Below, in pieces: positions 9,178-17,673 of a stretch of DNA of 64,000 nt (positions are counted from its first letter, which is position 1; every line of letters starts with the position of its first letter). Made by a program: the position numbers and the translations under genes. The notes under the pieces are model-generated. The model saw only the letters and a list, made by a program, of their open reading frames with translations, was not told the origin of the DNA and did no database searches. This DNA is from Halopseudomonas nanhaiensis (lineage in GTDB: Bacteria > Pseudomonadota > Gammaproteobacteria > Pseudomonadales > Pseudomonadaceae). The stretch lies in NCBI RefSeq assembly GCF_020025155.1, contig NZ_CP073751.1:1364001-1428000 (forward strand). The letters run 5' to 3'.

Positions 9178-9933
9178 TCAGGCTTCTGCCACCTGGTCTG
9201 CCTCGGGGCTGACGGCGAGCATGGTCGATGCCGCTACGACGTCGCCGATCACCAGCACCGCCGGGCTTTGCAGATGAAATGATGCGGCTTCATCACATAG
9301 CTCGGCCAGCTGACAGATGCTCTGCCGTTGTTGCGCCGCGCTGGCGCGTTCGATCATCGCGACCGGCGTGCTGGCAGGCAAGCCGCCTTCCAGTAAGCCG
9401 CGCTGAATCTGCGCCAGGCGCGCCACGCCCATGTAGACCACCAGCGTCGTCCCACCCTGCGCCAGCCCCCGCCAGTTCAGCTCGCTATCGTCCTGGGTGT
9501 GCGCAGTGACTAGCGTTACGCCACGGCTCACACCCCGCAGGGTCAGCGGAATACCACATTGCGTTGCGCCGGCCAGCCCAGCGGTGATGCCATTGACGAT
9601 CTCCGACTCCACGCCGCGCTGGGCCAGCCAATCGGCTTCTTCGCCCGCACGGCCGAATATGCACGGATCGCCACCCTTCAGGCGAACCAGCACCTTGCCC
9701 TGCCGGGCATAGCGCAGCATCAGGCGGTTGATGAACGCCTGCGGCGTCGAGCGACAGCCGCCGCGCTTGCCGACCCGGATGATGCGAGCGTGCGAGCAAT
9801 GCTCGAGCACTGCTGGGTTGACCAGATCATCTACCATCACCACGTCTGCCTGATTGAGGGCGCGCACGGCCTTGAGCGTCAACAGTTCCGGATCGCCGGG
9901 TCCGGCACCTACCAGCCAAACTTTTGCATTCAT
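9178..9933 (-). CDS. cobA: Uroporphyrinogen-III C-methyltransferase (SUMT)
   Basis: A protein of 251 residues that methylates uroporphyrinogen III at C2 and C7 with SAM to give precorrin-2, the precursor of siroheme. Family motifs: VWLVGAGPGDPELLTLKA at the N-terminus, RLKGGDPCIFGRAGEEA, and GITAGLAGATQCGIPLT. I chose the ATG at 9933; an in-frame ATG at 9969 would add 12 residues. Last gene of the nirBD-nitrate reductase unit, which makes sense because NirB needs siroheme. The same position is held in P. aeruginosa. Confidence 0.93.
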   Translation of the reverse strand: MNAKVWLVGAGPGDPELLTLKAVRALNQADVVMVDDLVNPAVLEHCSHARIIRVGKRGGCRSTPQAFINRLMLRYARQGKVLVRLKGGDPCIFGRAGEEADWLAQRGVESEIVNGITAGLAGATQCGIPLTLRGVSRGVTLVTAHTQDDSELNWRGLAQGGTTLVVYMGVARLAQIQRGLLEGGLPASTPVAMIERASAAQQRQSICQLAELCDEAASFHLQSPAVLVIGDVVAASTMLAVSPEADQVAEA

Positions 9934-9983
9934 CGTTTCATCCCCCACTTGCTCGAACTGCTCACTCATCCCATGTGCGCCTT

Positions 9984-12680
9984 TCACGCCGGCTGCGCCG
10001 CGCTGGCCAGCATGCGCTTGATCTCCGGCACGCAGGAGCCGCATTGCGTACCGCACCCCAGATTCTGCTTGAGTCCGTCCAGATCCTGACCATCCTCGAT
10101 GCCAGCGCGGATGCGGCTGGCGCTGACGTTCATGCAGTTGCACAGGGTCCTGTCCGACGCGGCAACTCCGCCTGGTGGCGCGCTCAGCGGTGCCAGGAAC
10201 CAGCGACGCAGTGCCGCGTCGGTCTCGCCACTTTGCCAGACGCTGTGCAACCACTCGCGCGCCGCCGTTTCGCCAGTCAGGCGAATCGCCGTGATACGGC
10301 CGTCTTCGATCTTCACCCGCTTGCCCACAGCGCGGCGCGGGTCGTCATAGACCAGAATCGGACCTTCCTGCAGGCCCAGCAGCGCGTCCATCCGCGCGAG
10401 GAGCTCCGCCGCAGGCGCGCTCTTGTCGGCCACCCGCATGACCAGCGCAGGCCGCTCCCGTCCGGTCAGCGCAAAGCTGGCGAAGGCAAACTCCTCACAC
10501 AATGCCCGCAGCGCATCGAAGCGGTGCTGCACGTCGCCCTCGACCAGGACATACAGCTCCCAGGGCAACGCCACGGGCGTGACATTGATGCCCGCCTGCT
10601 TGAGCTCCGGCTGCTTTGAGATCGGATCGAAGGCGGGCTGGGTCAGCACGTTCACACCCATACCCTTGAGAAACCGGTCGCCCCAGTGCATCGGAATGAA
10701 CGCCTGTCCCGGCCGGATCTGCTCATCCGCGACCACCGGCAGGATGAGCTCGCCCCGACGACTGCGAACCGCCACCAGCTGCCCCGGGACCAGCCGCCGG
10801 CTGCGCAGCTCCTCCGGATGCAGGCTCAACTGTGCCTGCTCGACATGGCCAAACAGCTGCGCAGCGGTACCCGTACGGCTCATGCCATGCCACTGATCGC
10901 GCAGCCGGCCGGTGTTCAGCGTCAGCGGGAAGCGCGCATCGCGCTGCTCCTTCGCCGGTATGTAGGGCTCGCTGATGAAACGCGCGAAACCGTCCGGCGT
11001 AGCGAAAATGCCATCGCCATACAGCCGTGCCGTCCCGTGGCGGGTCACTGCGCGGAAGGGCCATTGCTGTGGGCCCATCTGATCGATCAGGGCATGGCTG
11101 AGCCCGCTGTAATCGAGATCGCGCCCCGCGGTGAGGCCCTTGAGCTCGTCGAACAGCTCCGCCGGTGCTTTGAAGTCGAACAGGCTAGGCAAGCCCGGGC
11201 GCAGCTGCTTCTCCAGTCGTCGCGCGAGATCACATACGATTGCCCAGTCGGCACGCGCTTCCCCGGGCGCCGGAATGGCCGGCCGCACATGGCTGATGCG
11301 CCGCTCTGAATTGGTCACCGAACCATGCTTCTCTCCCCAGCTGGCGGCGGGTAACAGCAGATCAGCGAACTGACAGGTTTCCGTAGTAGCAAAAGCCTCC
11401 TGCACCACCACGAACGGGCAATTGCTTAACGCTTCTCTCACCAGCGTCTGGTCCGGCATCGACTGGGCCGGATTGGTGCAGGCAATCCACAGCGCTTTCA
11501 CCTTGCCGGACCGTACCGCTGCGAACAGCTCGATGGCTGACAACCCCGGCTTCGCCGGCAGCCCATCCACACCCCAATAACCGGCCACTTCCTCGCGGTG
11601 GTCAGCATTGGCAGCTTCGCGGTGCCCTGGCAGCAGATTGGACAGACTGCCGGTCTCGCGGCCGCCCATGGCGTTGGGCTGACCGGTCAGCGAGAACGGC
11701 CCGCTACCCGCCCGACCAATCTTGCCGGTGGCCAGGTGCAGGTTGATCAGTGCACTGTTCTTGGCACTGCCAGCGGTGGATTGGTTCAGGCCCATGCACC
11801 ACAGCGACAGGAAGCTTGGCGCGCTGCCGATCATCCGCGCGGCGGCCTGCAGGTCTGCCTGGTCGATGCCGCAGATGCCACTGACCATCGATGGTGTGTA
11901 GTCCCGCACCAGCGCCTTCAGCTCCTCGAAGCCCTGAGTATGCGTGTCGATGAACGTGCGATCGATCCAGCCTTCCCACATCAGAATGTGCAGCAGACCA
12001 TGAAACAGCGCTACGTCGGTCCCCGGCTGAACCGCCAGATGCAGATCGGCCAGCTCGCAGGTATCGGTGCGCCGGGGATCGACGACGATCACCTTCTTGT
12101 CGGGGTGCTCCGCCTTAGCCTGCTCCAGCCGGCGAAAGAGCACCGGGTGCGCATAGGCCATGTTGCTGCCGACAATGAGCACGCAATCGCTCAGCTCAAT
12201 GTCTTCGTAGGAGCAGGGCGGGGCGTCCGCGCCCAGGCTGCGCTTGTAGCCGACCACCGCGCTGGACATGCACAGGCGCGAATTGCTGTCGATATTGTTG
12301 GTGCCGACCAGCGCCCGAGCCAGCTTGTTGAATGCGTAATAATCCTCGGTCAGCAGCTGGCCGGAAATATAGAACGCCACGCTGTCCGGGCCGTGCTCGG
12401 CAATGGTATCGCCGAACACCTGCGCCGCATGGCCCATCGCCGTATCCCAATCCACACGGCTGCGACCCATGCCCTTGCCCAGGCGCAACTCGGGGTAGAG
12501 CGCGCGTGCGGCCAGATCGCCAGTCTTGTGCAGCGTTGCCCCCTTGCTGCACAGTCGGCCGTAATTGGCCGGATGCTTTGGATCGCCCTGCACATCGATG
12601 ATGCGCTCGCCGTCGTGCTCGATCAGCACGCCACAGCCGACGCCGCAGTAGCAGCAGGTTGAAGCAATTACGTCATTCAT
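9984..12680 (-). CDS. nasA: Assimilatory nitrate reductase, molybdopterin catalytic subunit
   Basis: A protein of 898 residues that reduces nitrate to nitrite in the cytoplasm. The N-terminus carries the [4Fe-4S] ligands Cys9, Cys12, Cys16 and Cys44 (TCCYCGVGCGV ... GRLCSKG), followed by the bis-MGD molybdopterin domains. The C-terminal ~55 residues add a BFD-like [2Fe-2S] domain (LCNCMNV ... GCGTQCGSC), as in NasA/NasC of proteobacteria. The start MNDVIAST is taken at 12680 because it puts the cluster at the usual position. It lies 172 bases downstream of nirD, with a structured intergenic region between them. The gene name is used variably; in Pseudomonas nasA is sometimes the transporter. 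Confidence 0.95.
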   Translation of the reverse strand: MNDVIASTCCYCGVGCGVLIEHDGERIIDVQGDPKHPANYGRLCSKGATLHKTGDLAARALYPELRLGKGMGRSRVDWDTAMGHAAQVFGDTIAEHGPDSVAFYISGQLLTEDYYAFNKLARALVGTNNIDSNSRLCMSSAVVGYKRSLGADAPPCSYEDIELSDCVLIVGSNMAYAHPVLFRRLEQAKAEHPDKKVIVVDPRRTDTCELADLHLAVQPGTDVALFHGLLHILMWEGWIDRTFIDTHTQGFEELKALVRDYTPSMVSGICGIDQADLQAAARMIGSAPSFLSLWCMGLNQSTAGSAKNSALINLHLATGKIGRAGSGPFSLTGQPNAMGGRETGSLSNLLPGHREAANADHREEVAGYWGVDGLPAKPGLSAIELFAAVRSGKVKALWIACTNPAQSMPDQTLVREALSNCPFVVVQEAFATTETCQFADLLLPAASWGEKHGSVTNSERRISHVRPAIPAPGEARADWAIVCDLARRLEKQLRPGLPSLFDFKAPAELFDELKGLTAGRDLDYSGLSHALIDQMGPQQWPFRAVTRHGTARLYGDGIFATPDGFARFISEPYIPAKEQRDARFPLTLNTGRLRDQWHGMSRTGTAAQLFGHVEQAQLSLHPEELRSRRLVPGQLVAVRSRRGELILPVVADEQIRPGQAFIPMHWGDRFLKGMGVNVLTQPAFDPISKQPELKQAGINVTPVALPWELYVLVEGDVQHRFDALRALCEEFAFASFALTGRERPALVMRVADKSAPAAELLARMDALLGLQEGPILVYDDPRRAVGKRVKIEDGRITAIRLTGETAAREWLHSVWQSGETDAALRRWFLAPLSAPPGGVAASDRTLCNCMNVSASRIRAGIEDGQDLDGLKQNLGCGTQCGSCVPEIKRMLASAAQPA

Positions 12681-12727
12681 GTCAGGGTCTCGCATTGCAC
12701 GGAGCTGGAAGCGACGCTGGCGGTGGT

Positions 12728-12803
12728 CCAGGCCGGACCATTCGATTCCCATGGATGGGAATCGCGAGCGCCCAGGGAAGGGTTTACAGCGTGTCCGGCC
12801 TGG
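12728..12803. repeat. Nested inverted repeat between nirD and the nitrate reductase gene
   Basis: An 11-bp perfect inverted repeat (ccaggccggac at 12728-12738, gtccggcctgg at 12793-12803) encloses a second hairpin (gattccca / tgggaatc, 12744-12763, tgga loop). It sits in the 172-base gap within an operon that runs on the minus strand and has no T-run. It could limit 3' decay or partial transcription between nirBD and the reductase, or be a mobile small palindrome. Confidence 0.6.
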
Positions 12804-12852
12804 GCCTCCGCCAGTGGCGCCCACGTCGAACCCTCAGACATTGGCCGCTCAG

Positions 12853-13179
12853 TCACGCCGGTTCCGCCACGTCAGAAAGCGTCAGTTGCACCCGCCCACC
12901 CTCGACCCGGGTCGGGTAACGATGGGTACATCCCACATCCGGCGCTACCGCCTCGCCGCTCTCCAGCTGGATCACCCAGTTGTGCAACGGGCAAGTCACG
13001 CTCTTGCCGAAGACGATGCCCTGCGACAGCGGACCGTTCCTGTGCGGACAGCGGTCATCCACGGCAAACACATCGTCGTCACTGGTACGGAAGATTGCGA
13101 TGTCCCCCTTCGGGCCGGTCACCACGCGCGAGCCCAGCTGCGGGATGTCGTCCAGCGCACAGATATCGAACCAGTTCAT
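12853..13179 (-). CDS. nirD: Nitrite reductase (NADH) small subunit
   Basis: A protein of 108 residues with the Rieske-type fold and intact ligand pairs (DRCPHRNGP at Cys44/His46 and CPLHNW at Cys63/His66). It partners NirB in reducing nitrite to ammonium. The ATG overlaps the nirB stop as ATGA, with GGAGG eight bases upstream, so translation is coupled. Confidence 0.95.
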   Translation of the reverse strand: MNWFDICALDDIPQLGSRVVTGPKGDIAIFRTSDDDVFAVDDRCPHRNGPLSQGIVFGKSVTCPLHNWVIQLESGEAVAPDVGCTHRYPTRVEGGRVQLTLSDVAEPA

Positions 13180-15632
13180 AGGGGAGCCTCCGCCAGTTCC
13201 TTGACCGCGATGCGCTGGAATTCCTGTTGAAGCTCCTCGCGCTCGACCCGCTCCTTCCAGGGATCCTTGTCGAACGACAACGAGAACACCAGACGCTCAT
13301 GCAGCGCCTTGCGTCGCTCGGCATCCTCCAGCACCGCCTTCTTGATATGTTCCATGCCCACGCGATGCAGGTAATGCACCGTGCGCTCCAGATAGAAGCC
13401 TTCTTCCCGGTACAGCTGCAGGAACGCCATGGTGTATTCCATGACCTCTTCAGAGGTTTTCACCTTGGTGAAGAACTCGCCAGCCTCGGTCTTGATGCCG
13501 CCATTTCCGCCGATGTAGAGCTCCCAGCCCGAATCTACACCGATCACGCCGACATCCTTGATGCCCGATTCCGCGCAGTTGCGCGGGCAGCCCGAAACAG
13601 CGAGCTTGACCTTGTGCGGCGACCACATGTAGCTCAGCGCCAGCTCCAGATCGATACCCATCTGCGTCGAATCCTGCGTTCCGAAGCGGCAGAAATCAGT
13701 CCCGACGCAGGTTTTCACGGTACGGATGGACTTGCCGTAAGCGTGGCCCGAGGGCATGTCCAGATCCTTCCAGACCTTCGGCAGATCTTCCTTCCTGATG
13801 CCCAGCAGATCGATGCGTTGCCCGCCGGTGACCTTCACCATCGGCACCTGATACTTGTCCGCCACATCGGCAATCCGGCGAAGCTCCGCCGCATTGGTCA
13901 CGCCGCCTGCCATACGCGGAATTACCGAATAGGTGCCATCCTTCTGGATGTTCGCGTGGGCGCGCTCATTGATGAAGCGTGACTGTGGATCGTCCTTCGC
14001 CTCGCCCGGCCAGGTGGAAATCAGGTAATAGTTGAGTGCCGGCCGGCAGGTGGCGCAGCCGTTGGGCGTGCGCCATTCCATGAAGCGCATCGCATCGGGA
14101 ATGGTGAGCAGGTGCTGCTCGCGGATCGCCTTGCGGGCCTGGCCATGGTTCAGATCGGTACAACCGCAGATGGCGCGCTCGCTCTTGGGCTTGACGTCCG
14201 CTGCGCCGCCCACGGTGTTGAGCACGATCTGCTCGACCAGCCCTGTGCATGAGCCACAGGAGCTCGCCGCCTTGGTGTGCTTCTTCACGTCATCGACACT
14301 GAACAGCCCGTGCTGCTGGATCGCCTTGACGATGGTGCCCTTGCACACGCCGTTGCAACCGCACACCTCCATGTCATCGGGCATGTTCATCGCCTTGTTC
14401 TGGCCCTGATGCCCGGTATCGCCGATCACGTTCTCGCCAAACATCAGGTGATCGCGGATCTCCCGGATGTTCTGGCCCTCCCGGACCATGCGGAAATACC
14501 AGCCGCCGTCGGCCGTGTCGCCATACAGGCAGGCGCCGACGAGAATGTCATTGCGCACCACCAGCTTCTTGTAGACGCCACCAATCGGGTCGGAGAGGGT
14601 GATCACCTCGGCATCGCTGTCGCCCATGAAGTCACCCGCGGAAAACAGGTCGATCCCGGTGACCTTGAGCTTGGTCGAGGTCACCGAGCCCTCGTAGCGG
14701 CCGTAACCGAGCATGGCCAGGTGATTGGCACAGACCTTGGCCTGCTCGAACAGCGGTGCCACCAACCCGTAGGCGATGCCCCGATGCGCGGCGCACTCGC
14801 CGATGGCGTAGATCTTCGGGTCAAAGGTCTGCAGCGTATCGCTGACCAGAATGCCGCGATTGCAGGCCAGGCCCGCCTTCTCGGCCAGCTCGGTATTGGG
14901 CCGGATGCCGGCGGCCATCACCACCAGATCGGCAGGGATCTGCGAGCCATCCTTGAACTTCACTGCGCAGACCCGGCCCTTGCCGTCATCGATCAGCTCG
15001 CTGGTGAACTGCGGCAACATGAACTTGAGGCCGCGCTGCTCCAGCGATGTCTGCAACAGGTCACCGGCCGTCCTGTCCAGCTGGCGCTCGAGCAGCCATT
15101 CGCCGATATGGATCACGGTGACGTCCATGCCGCGCATCTTCAGACCGTTGGCTGCCTCCAGACCCAGCAGACCGCCGCCGATGACCACGGCATGCTTGTG
15201 GGTCCGGGCCGTGTCCATCATAGCCTGGGTATCGGCGATGTCGCGGTAGCCGATCACGCCCTCGAGCGTATTGCCGGGGATCGGCAGGATGAACGGGTTG
15301 GAGCCGGTCGCGATGAGCAGACGGTCGTACTCGGCTTCGGTACCGTCGTCAGCAATGACGCGGCGACGCACCCGGTCGATCTCGGTCACCTTGCGGCCGA
15401 CATGCAGCGTGATGCCGTTGTCGCGGTACCAGTCGAGGTCGTTGAGCACGATCTCTTCGAAGGTCTGTTCGCCAGCCAGTACCGGAGAGAGCAGGATGCG
15501 GTTGTAATTCGGGTGCGGCTCGGCGCCGAATACGGTGATGTCGTACAGGTCCGGAGCGAGCTTGATCAGCTCTTCGAGCGTGCGTACGCCGGCCATGCCG
15601 TTCCCAACCATTACCAGTTTTAGCTTTTGCAT
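13176..15632 (-). CDS. nirB: Assimilatory nitrite reductase (NADH) large subunit
   Basis: A protein of 818 residues with the full NirB layout. An FAD/NADH reductase module (N-terminal GNGMAGVRTLEEL and VVIGGGLLGLEAANGL) is followed by two BFD-like [2Fe-2S] segments (CGCNGVCKG ... SSCGSCTG and ICGCTDLNHG ... NGCATCRPAL). The C-terminal half is the siroheme/[4Fe-4S] module with ligands in CVGTDFCRFGTQ and VSGCPRNCAES. It reduces nitrite to ammonium with NADH. GGAG lies six bases before the ATG. First gene of the nirB-nirD-reductase-cobA unit and preceded by a regulated leader. Confidence 0.96.
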   Translation of the reverse strand: MQKLKLVMVGNGMAGVRTLEELIKLAPDLYDITVFGAEPHPNYNRILLSPVLAGEQTFEEIVLNDLDWYRDNGITLHVGRKVTEIDRVRRRVIADDGTEAEYDRLLIATGSNPFILPIPGNTLEGVIGYRDIADTQAMMDTARTHKHAVVIGGGLLGLEAANGLKMRGMDVTVIHIGEWLLERQLDRTAGDLLQTSLEQRGLKFMLPQFTSELIDDGKGRVCAVKFKDGSQIPADLVVMAAGIRPNTELAEKAGLACNRGILVSDTLQTFDPKIYAIGECAAHRGIAYGLVAPLFEQAKVCANHLAMLGYGRYEGSVTSTKLKVTGIDLFSAGDFMGDSDAEVITLSDPIGGVYKKLVVRNDILVGACLYGDTADGGWYFRMVREGQNIREIRDHLMFGENVIGDTGHQGQNKAMNMPDDMEVCGCNGVCKGTIVKAIQQHGLFSVDDVKKHTKAASSCGSCTGLVEQIVLNTVGGAADVKPKSERAICGCTDLNHGQARKAIREQHLLTIPDAMRFMEWRTPNGCATCRPALNYYLISTWPGEAKDDPQSRFINERAHANIQKDGTYSVIPRMAGGVTNAAELRRIADVADKYQVPMVKVTGGQRIDLLGIRKEDLPKVWKDLDMPSGHAYGKSIRTVKTCVGTDFCRFGTQDSTQMGIDLELALSYMWSPHKVKLAVSGCPRNCAESGIKDVGVIGVDSGWELYIGGNGGIKTEAGEFFTKVKTSEEVMEYTMAFLQLYREEGFYLERTVHYLHRVGMEHIKKAVLEDAERRKALHERLVFSLSFDKDPWKERVEREELQQEFQRIAVKELAEAPL

Positions 15633-15658
15633 GGTGACTCCAATGCGGAAGCGGAAAC

Positions 15659-15700
15659 AAAAAAGGCATCCCTGCCGCGCGCACGCGGCAAGGACGCCTT
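15659..15700 (-). terminator. Leader terminator (attenuator) upstream of nirB
   Basis: On the minus strand a GC-rich hairpin (arms 15685-15699 and 15665-15679, with small bulges) ends in six Ts, only about 27 bases before the nirB start. A terminator here, after the promoter and before the first codon, can only act as an attenuator. Confidence 0.85.
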
Positions 15701-15709
15701 TGTCCAGGT

Positions 15710-15753
15710 CCTGATCAGTCAGGCAGCCGCTCCATCGCCTTTGAAGGAGCAGC
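15710..15753 (-). ncRNA. ANTAR-type two-hexaloop leader RNA of nirB
   Basis: In the minus-strand transcript two hairpins precede the leader terminator. P1 (15753 to 15726) has a stem of about ten pairs with one U-U mismatch and the six-base loop AAAGGC. P2 (15723 to 15710) is CCTG-ACTGAT-CAGG. Both loops have A at position 1 and G at position 4, the known target pattern of ANTAR antiterminators such as NasR/NasT. P2 does not overlap the terminator arm here, unlike in the other two leaders. Confidence 0.75.
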
Positions 15754-15777
15754 CAGTATCTCTTGCCCGAATGTGTT

Positions 15778-15792
15778 GCACAGGGTGTGCCA
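15778..15792 (-). promoter_or_regulatory. Sigma-54 -24/-12 promoter of the nirB unit
   Basis: TGGCACACCCTGTGC on the minus strand matches TGGCAC-N5-TTGC with one mismatch, and the GG and GC are correctly spaced. It would start RNA near 15766, about 13 bases before hairpin P1. NtrC-type nitrogen control is expected for this pathway. Confidence 0.7.
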
Positions 15793-16002
15793 GCAAAGCT
15801 GTCCCCAGTAAAAACAGGCGCTTGGGTAATATCGCTGAGTCACCGTTGAGGAAGATTTGCACCGCTATATGGCAGCGCGCACACTGCTGGTGCGAAGGTG
15901 GCCACCAGATGGCCGAAAGGGTTCCTGAGAATGCCTCCTTCCGACGCGGCCAGGGGGGGTGACTGGCAGACCCGCGGACGGAGCTCGGCAATCTCAGGGA
16001 AC

Positions 16003-17670
16003 TCAGTGAAGCATGACTGCGATCAGTACAAGATTGAGCGCAAGGGCGCCGAGGGCGATACCGCGCCAGACGAGCAACGGCTCACGTTCGAGCAGAGGCA
16101 CCGCTGACTGATTCAGGCTGCGCCGCTCTCCCTGCTCCAGCGCCAGCAGCCATTCTTCGGCGGTCTCGTAGCGTTTCTCGGGATCGGTCTCGACCGCCTT
16201 GATCAGGCAGTCGTCCAGCCACGGTGGAATGTCCGGCCGGTAACGGCTCGGCGGGGCCGGTCGGCCAAACCGAGGCCGTTGAAACGCTTCGATCTCACCA
16301 TAGGGATAATGCCCGGTGAGCAGGTAGTACAGCGCCACGCCGGCGCTATACAGGTCCTGCGGTGGGGCGGGCTCGGCCCCGGCAAAGACCTCCGGAGCGA
16401 TGTAGCTCGGCGTGCCTGGCGTGCCGGCGCGTTCCGGACTGGATAACCCAGGACAGAACGCCAGGCCGAAATCGAGAATGCGCAGCACGCCGTCGTCATC
16501 GAGCAGCAGGTTGTCCGGCTTGATGTCCCGGTGCACAAGGTTGCGCCGGTGCAACAGACCGATCCCACGGACCAGTTTGGCGGCGATCTGCTGACACAGC
16601 GCGACGCTGAGCAGACCGTGCTCGCGCTTGTGCTGCTCGAGCGTCATGCCGGGGTGCTCGCGCATGACGTAGTACAGATGCTGACGCGACGGCAGTGGAT
16701 GCAGCTCGGGCGTATGCTGCCCGGCCACACGACGCATGAACCATTCCTCCAGCACCAGATCGCGACAGGCGTCGGCGTCGTCCTGCCGTTGCGGCGGCAG
16801 CGTCTTGAGGAGCCAGTTCTGCTGCAACGGGTCACGTACGCGGTAGATCAGCGACTGTCGCGATTCGGCCAGATCCCCCGCGACTTCCCAGCCTTCAAAG
16901 GTCTGGCCGGCCTTCAATCGTGGTGGCAGCGCGCGTTCATCGATCGGCTCGAGCACATCGGTCAGGTTCGATTCCGGCAGGCCAAGGACGTCCACCAGCA
17001 GGGCACTGACGTTGTCCTGACTGCCTCGCTGCAGAGCCGTGGCTGCCAGCGATTCGCAGATCACCTGGGGATCGCTGTCGCCCAGCAGCTGCTGATGCAC
17101 GAAGAGATCGTCCAGACTGGCCCAGACGCCATCGCTCAACACGAGAAAACGGTCTCCGCGGCGCAGATCGCCCTCGCAGTAATCCATCAGCAGATGTTCA
17201 TCCAGACCCATCGCGCGCTTGAGCACATGCTGCATGCCGGGCTGCTCCCAGACATGTTCACTGGTCAGCTTGCGCAGTCTGCCATCGCGCAGCAGGTAGG
17301 CGCGGCAGTCGCCGACATGCGCCAGTGTATAGCGCGTGCCGCGCAGCACCACGGCGGTGAGCGTGGTGAGCAGGGGCTGGCCGCCACCGTTGGCCCGCAG
17401 CCAGCGGTTGTGCGCGGTGAGCAGCTTTTCCAGCGCCTGCACGACCGACCAGGTTTCCGGAGTCGAGTAATAATCCAGGGCAAGCGCCTGCAACGTGGCC
17501 CTGGCAGCGAGGCCACCGTCGTGGCACTGGCTGACGCCGTCGGCAAGGGCCAGCAGGTGACCCTTGCTCGCCGCCAGGCGCGGTGCGGGCGTAACAATGC
17601 GCACCGCGTCCTGGTTTTCCTTCCTTGGCCCCGCGGCGGTGAACTCCGCGGTACTCAGCTGCAGAGGCAT
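16003..17670 (-). CDS. Bifunctional PP2C phosphatase / Ser-Thr protein kinase
   Basis: A protein of 555 residues. The N-terminal ~230 form a PP2C phosphatase (LLALADGVSQCHDGGLAA, LAHVGDCRAYLLRDG, GDRFLVLSDGVW, SQDNVSALLVDV). Residues about 260-520 are a Hanks-type kinase with the catalytic loop LVHRDIKPDNLLL (about 380), DFGLAF and the APE-like segment SYIAPEV. A single C-terminal TM (LGALALNLVLIAVML) anchors it, with the enzyme domains in the cytoplasm. It starts three bases after the nitrate transporter stop, so it is co-transcribed; this pairing is also found in P. aeruginosa. Its substrate is unknown, and nitrate transport or assimilation is a reasonable guess. Confidence 0.93.
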   Translation of the reverse strand: MPLQLSTAEFTAAGPRKENQDAVRIVTPAPRLAASKGHLLALADGVSQCHDGGLAARATLQALALDYYSTPETWSVVQALEKLLTAHNRWLRANGGGQPLLTTLTAVVLRGTRYTLAHVGDCRAYLLRDGRLRKLTSEHVWEQPGMQHVLKRAMGLDEHLLMDYCEGDLRRGDRFLVLSDGVWASLDDLFVHQQLLGDSDPQVICESLAATALQRGSQDNVSALLVDVLGLPESNLTDVLEPIDERALPPRLKAGQTFEGWEVAGDLAESRQSLIYRVRDPLQQNWLLKTLPPQRQDDADACRDLVLEEWFMRRVAGQHTPELHPLPSRQHLYYVMREHPGMTLEQHKREHGLLSVALCQQIAAKLVRGIGLLHRRNLVHRDIKPDNLLLDDDGVLRILDFGLAFCPGLSSPERAGTPGTPSYIAPEVFAGAEPAPPQDLYSAGVALYYLLTGHYPYGEIEAFQRPRFGRPAPPSRYRPDIPPWLDDCLIKAVETDPEKRYETAEEWLLALEQGERRSLNQSAVPLLEREPLLVWRGIALGALALNLVLIAVMLH

Positions 17671-17673
17671 CGA

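Noticed and set aside
14277-15623. 448-residue + strand open frame
   Set aside because: Antisense shadow of nirB; His/Gln/Ala-rich, as expected from a high-GC reverse frame.
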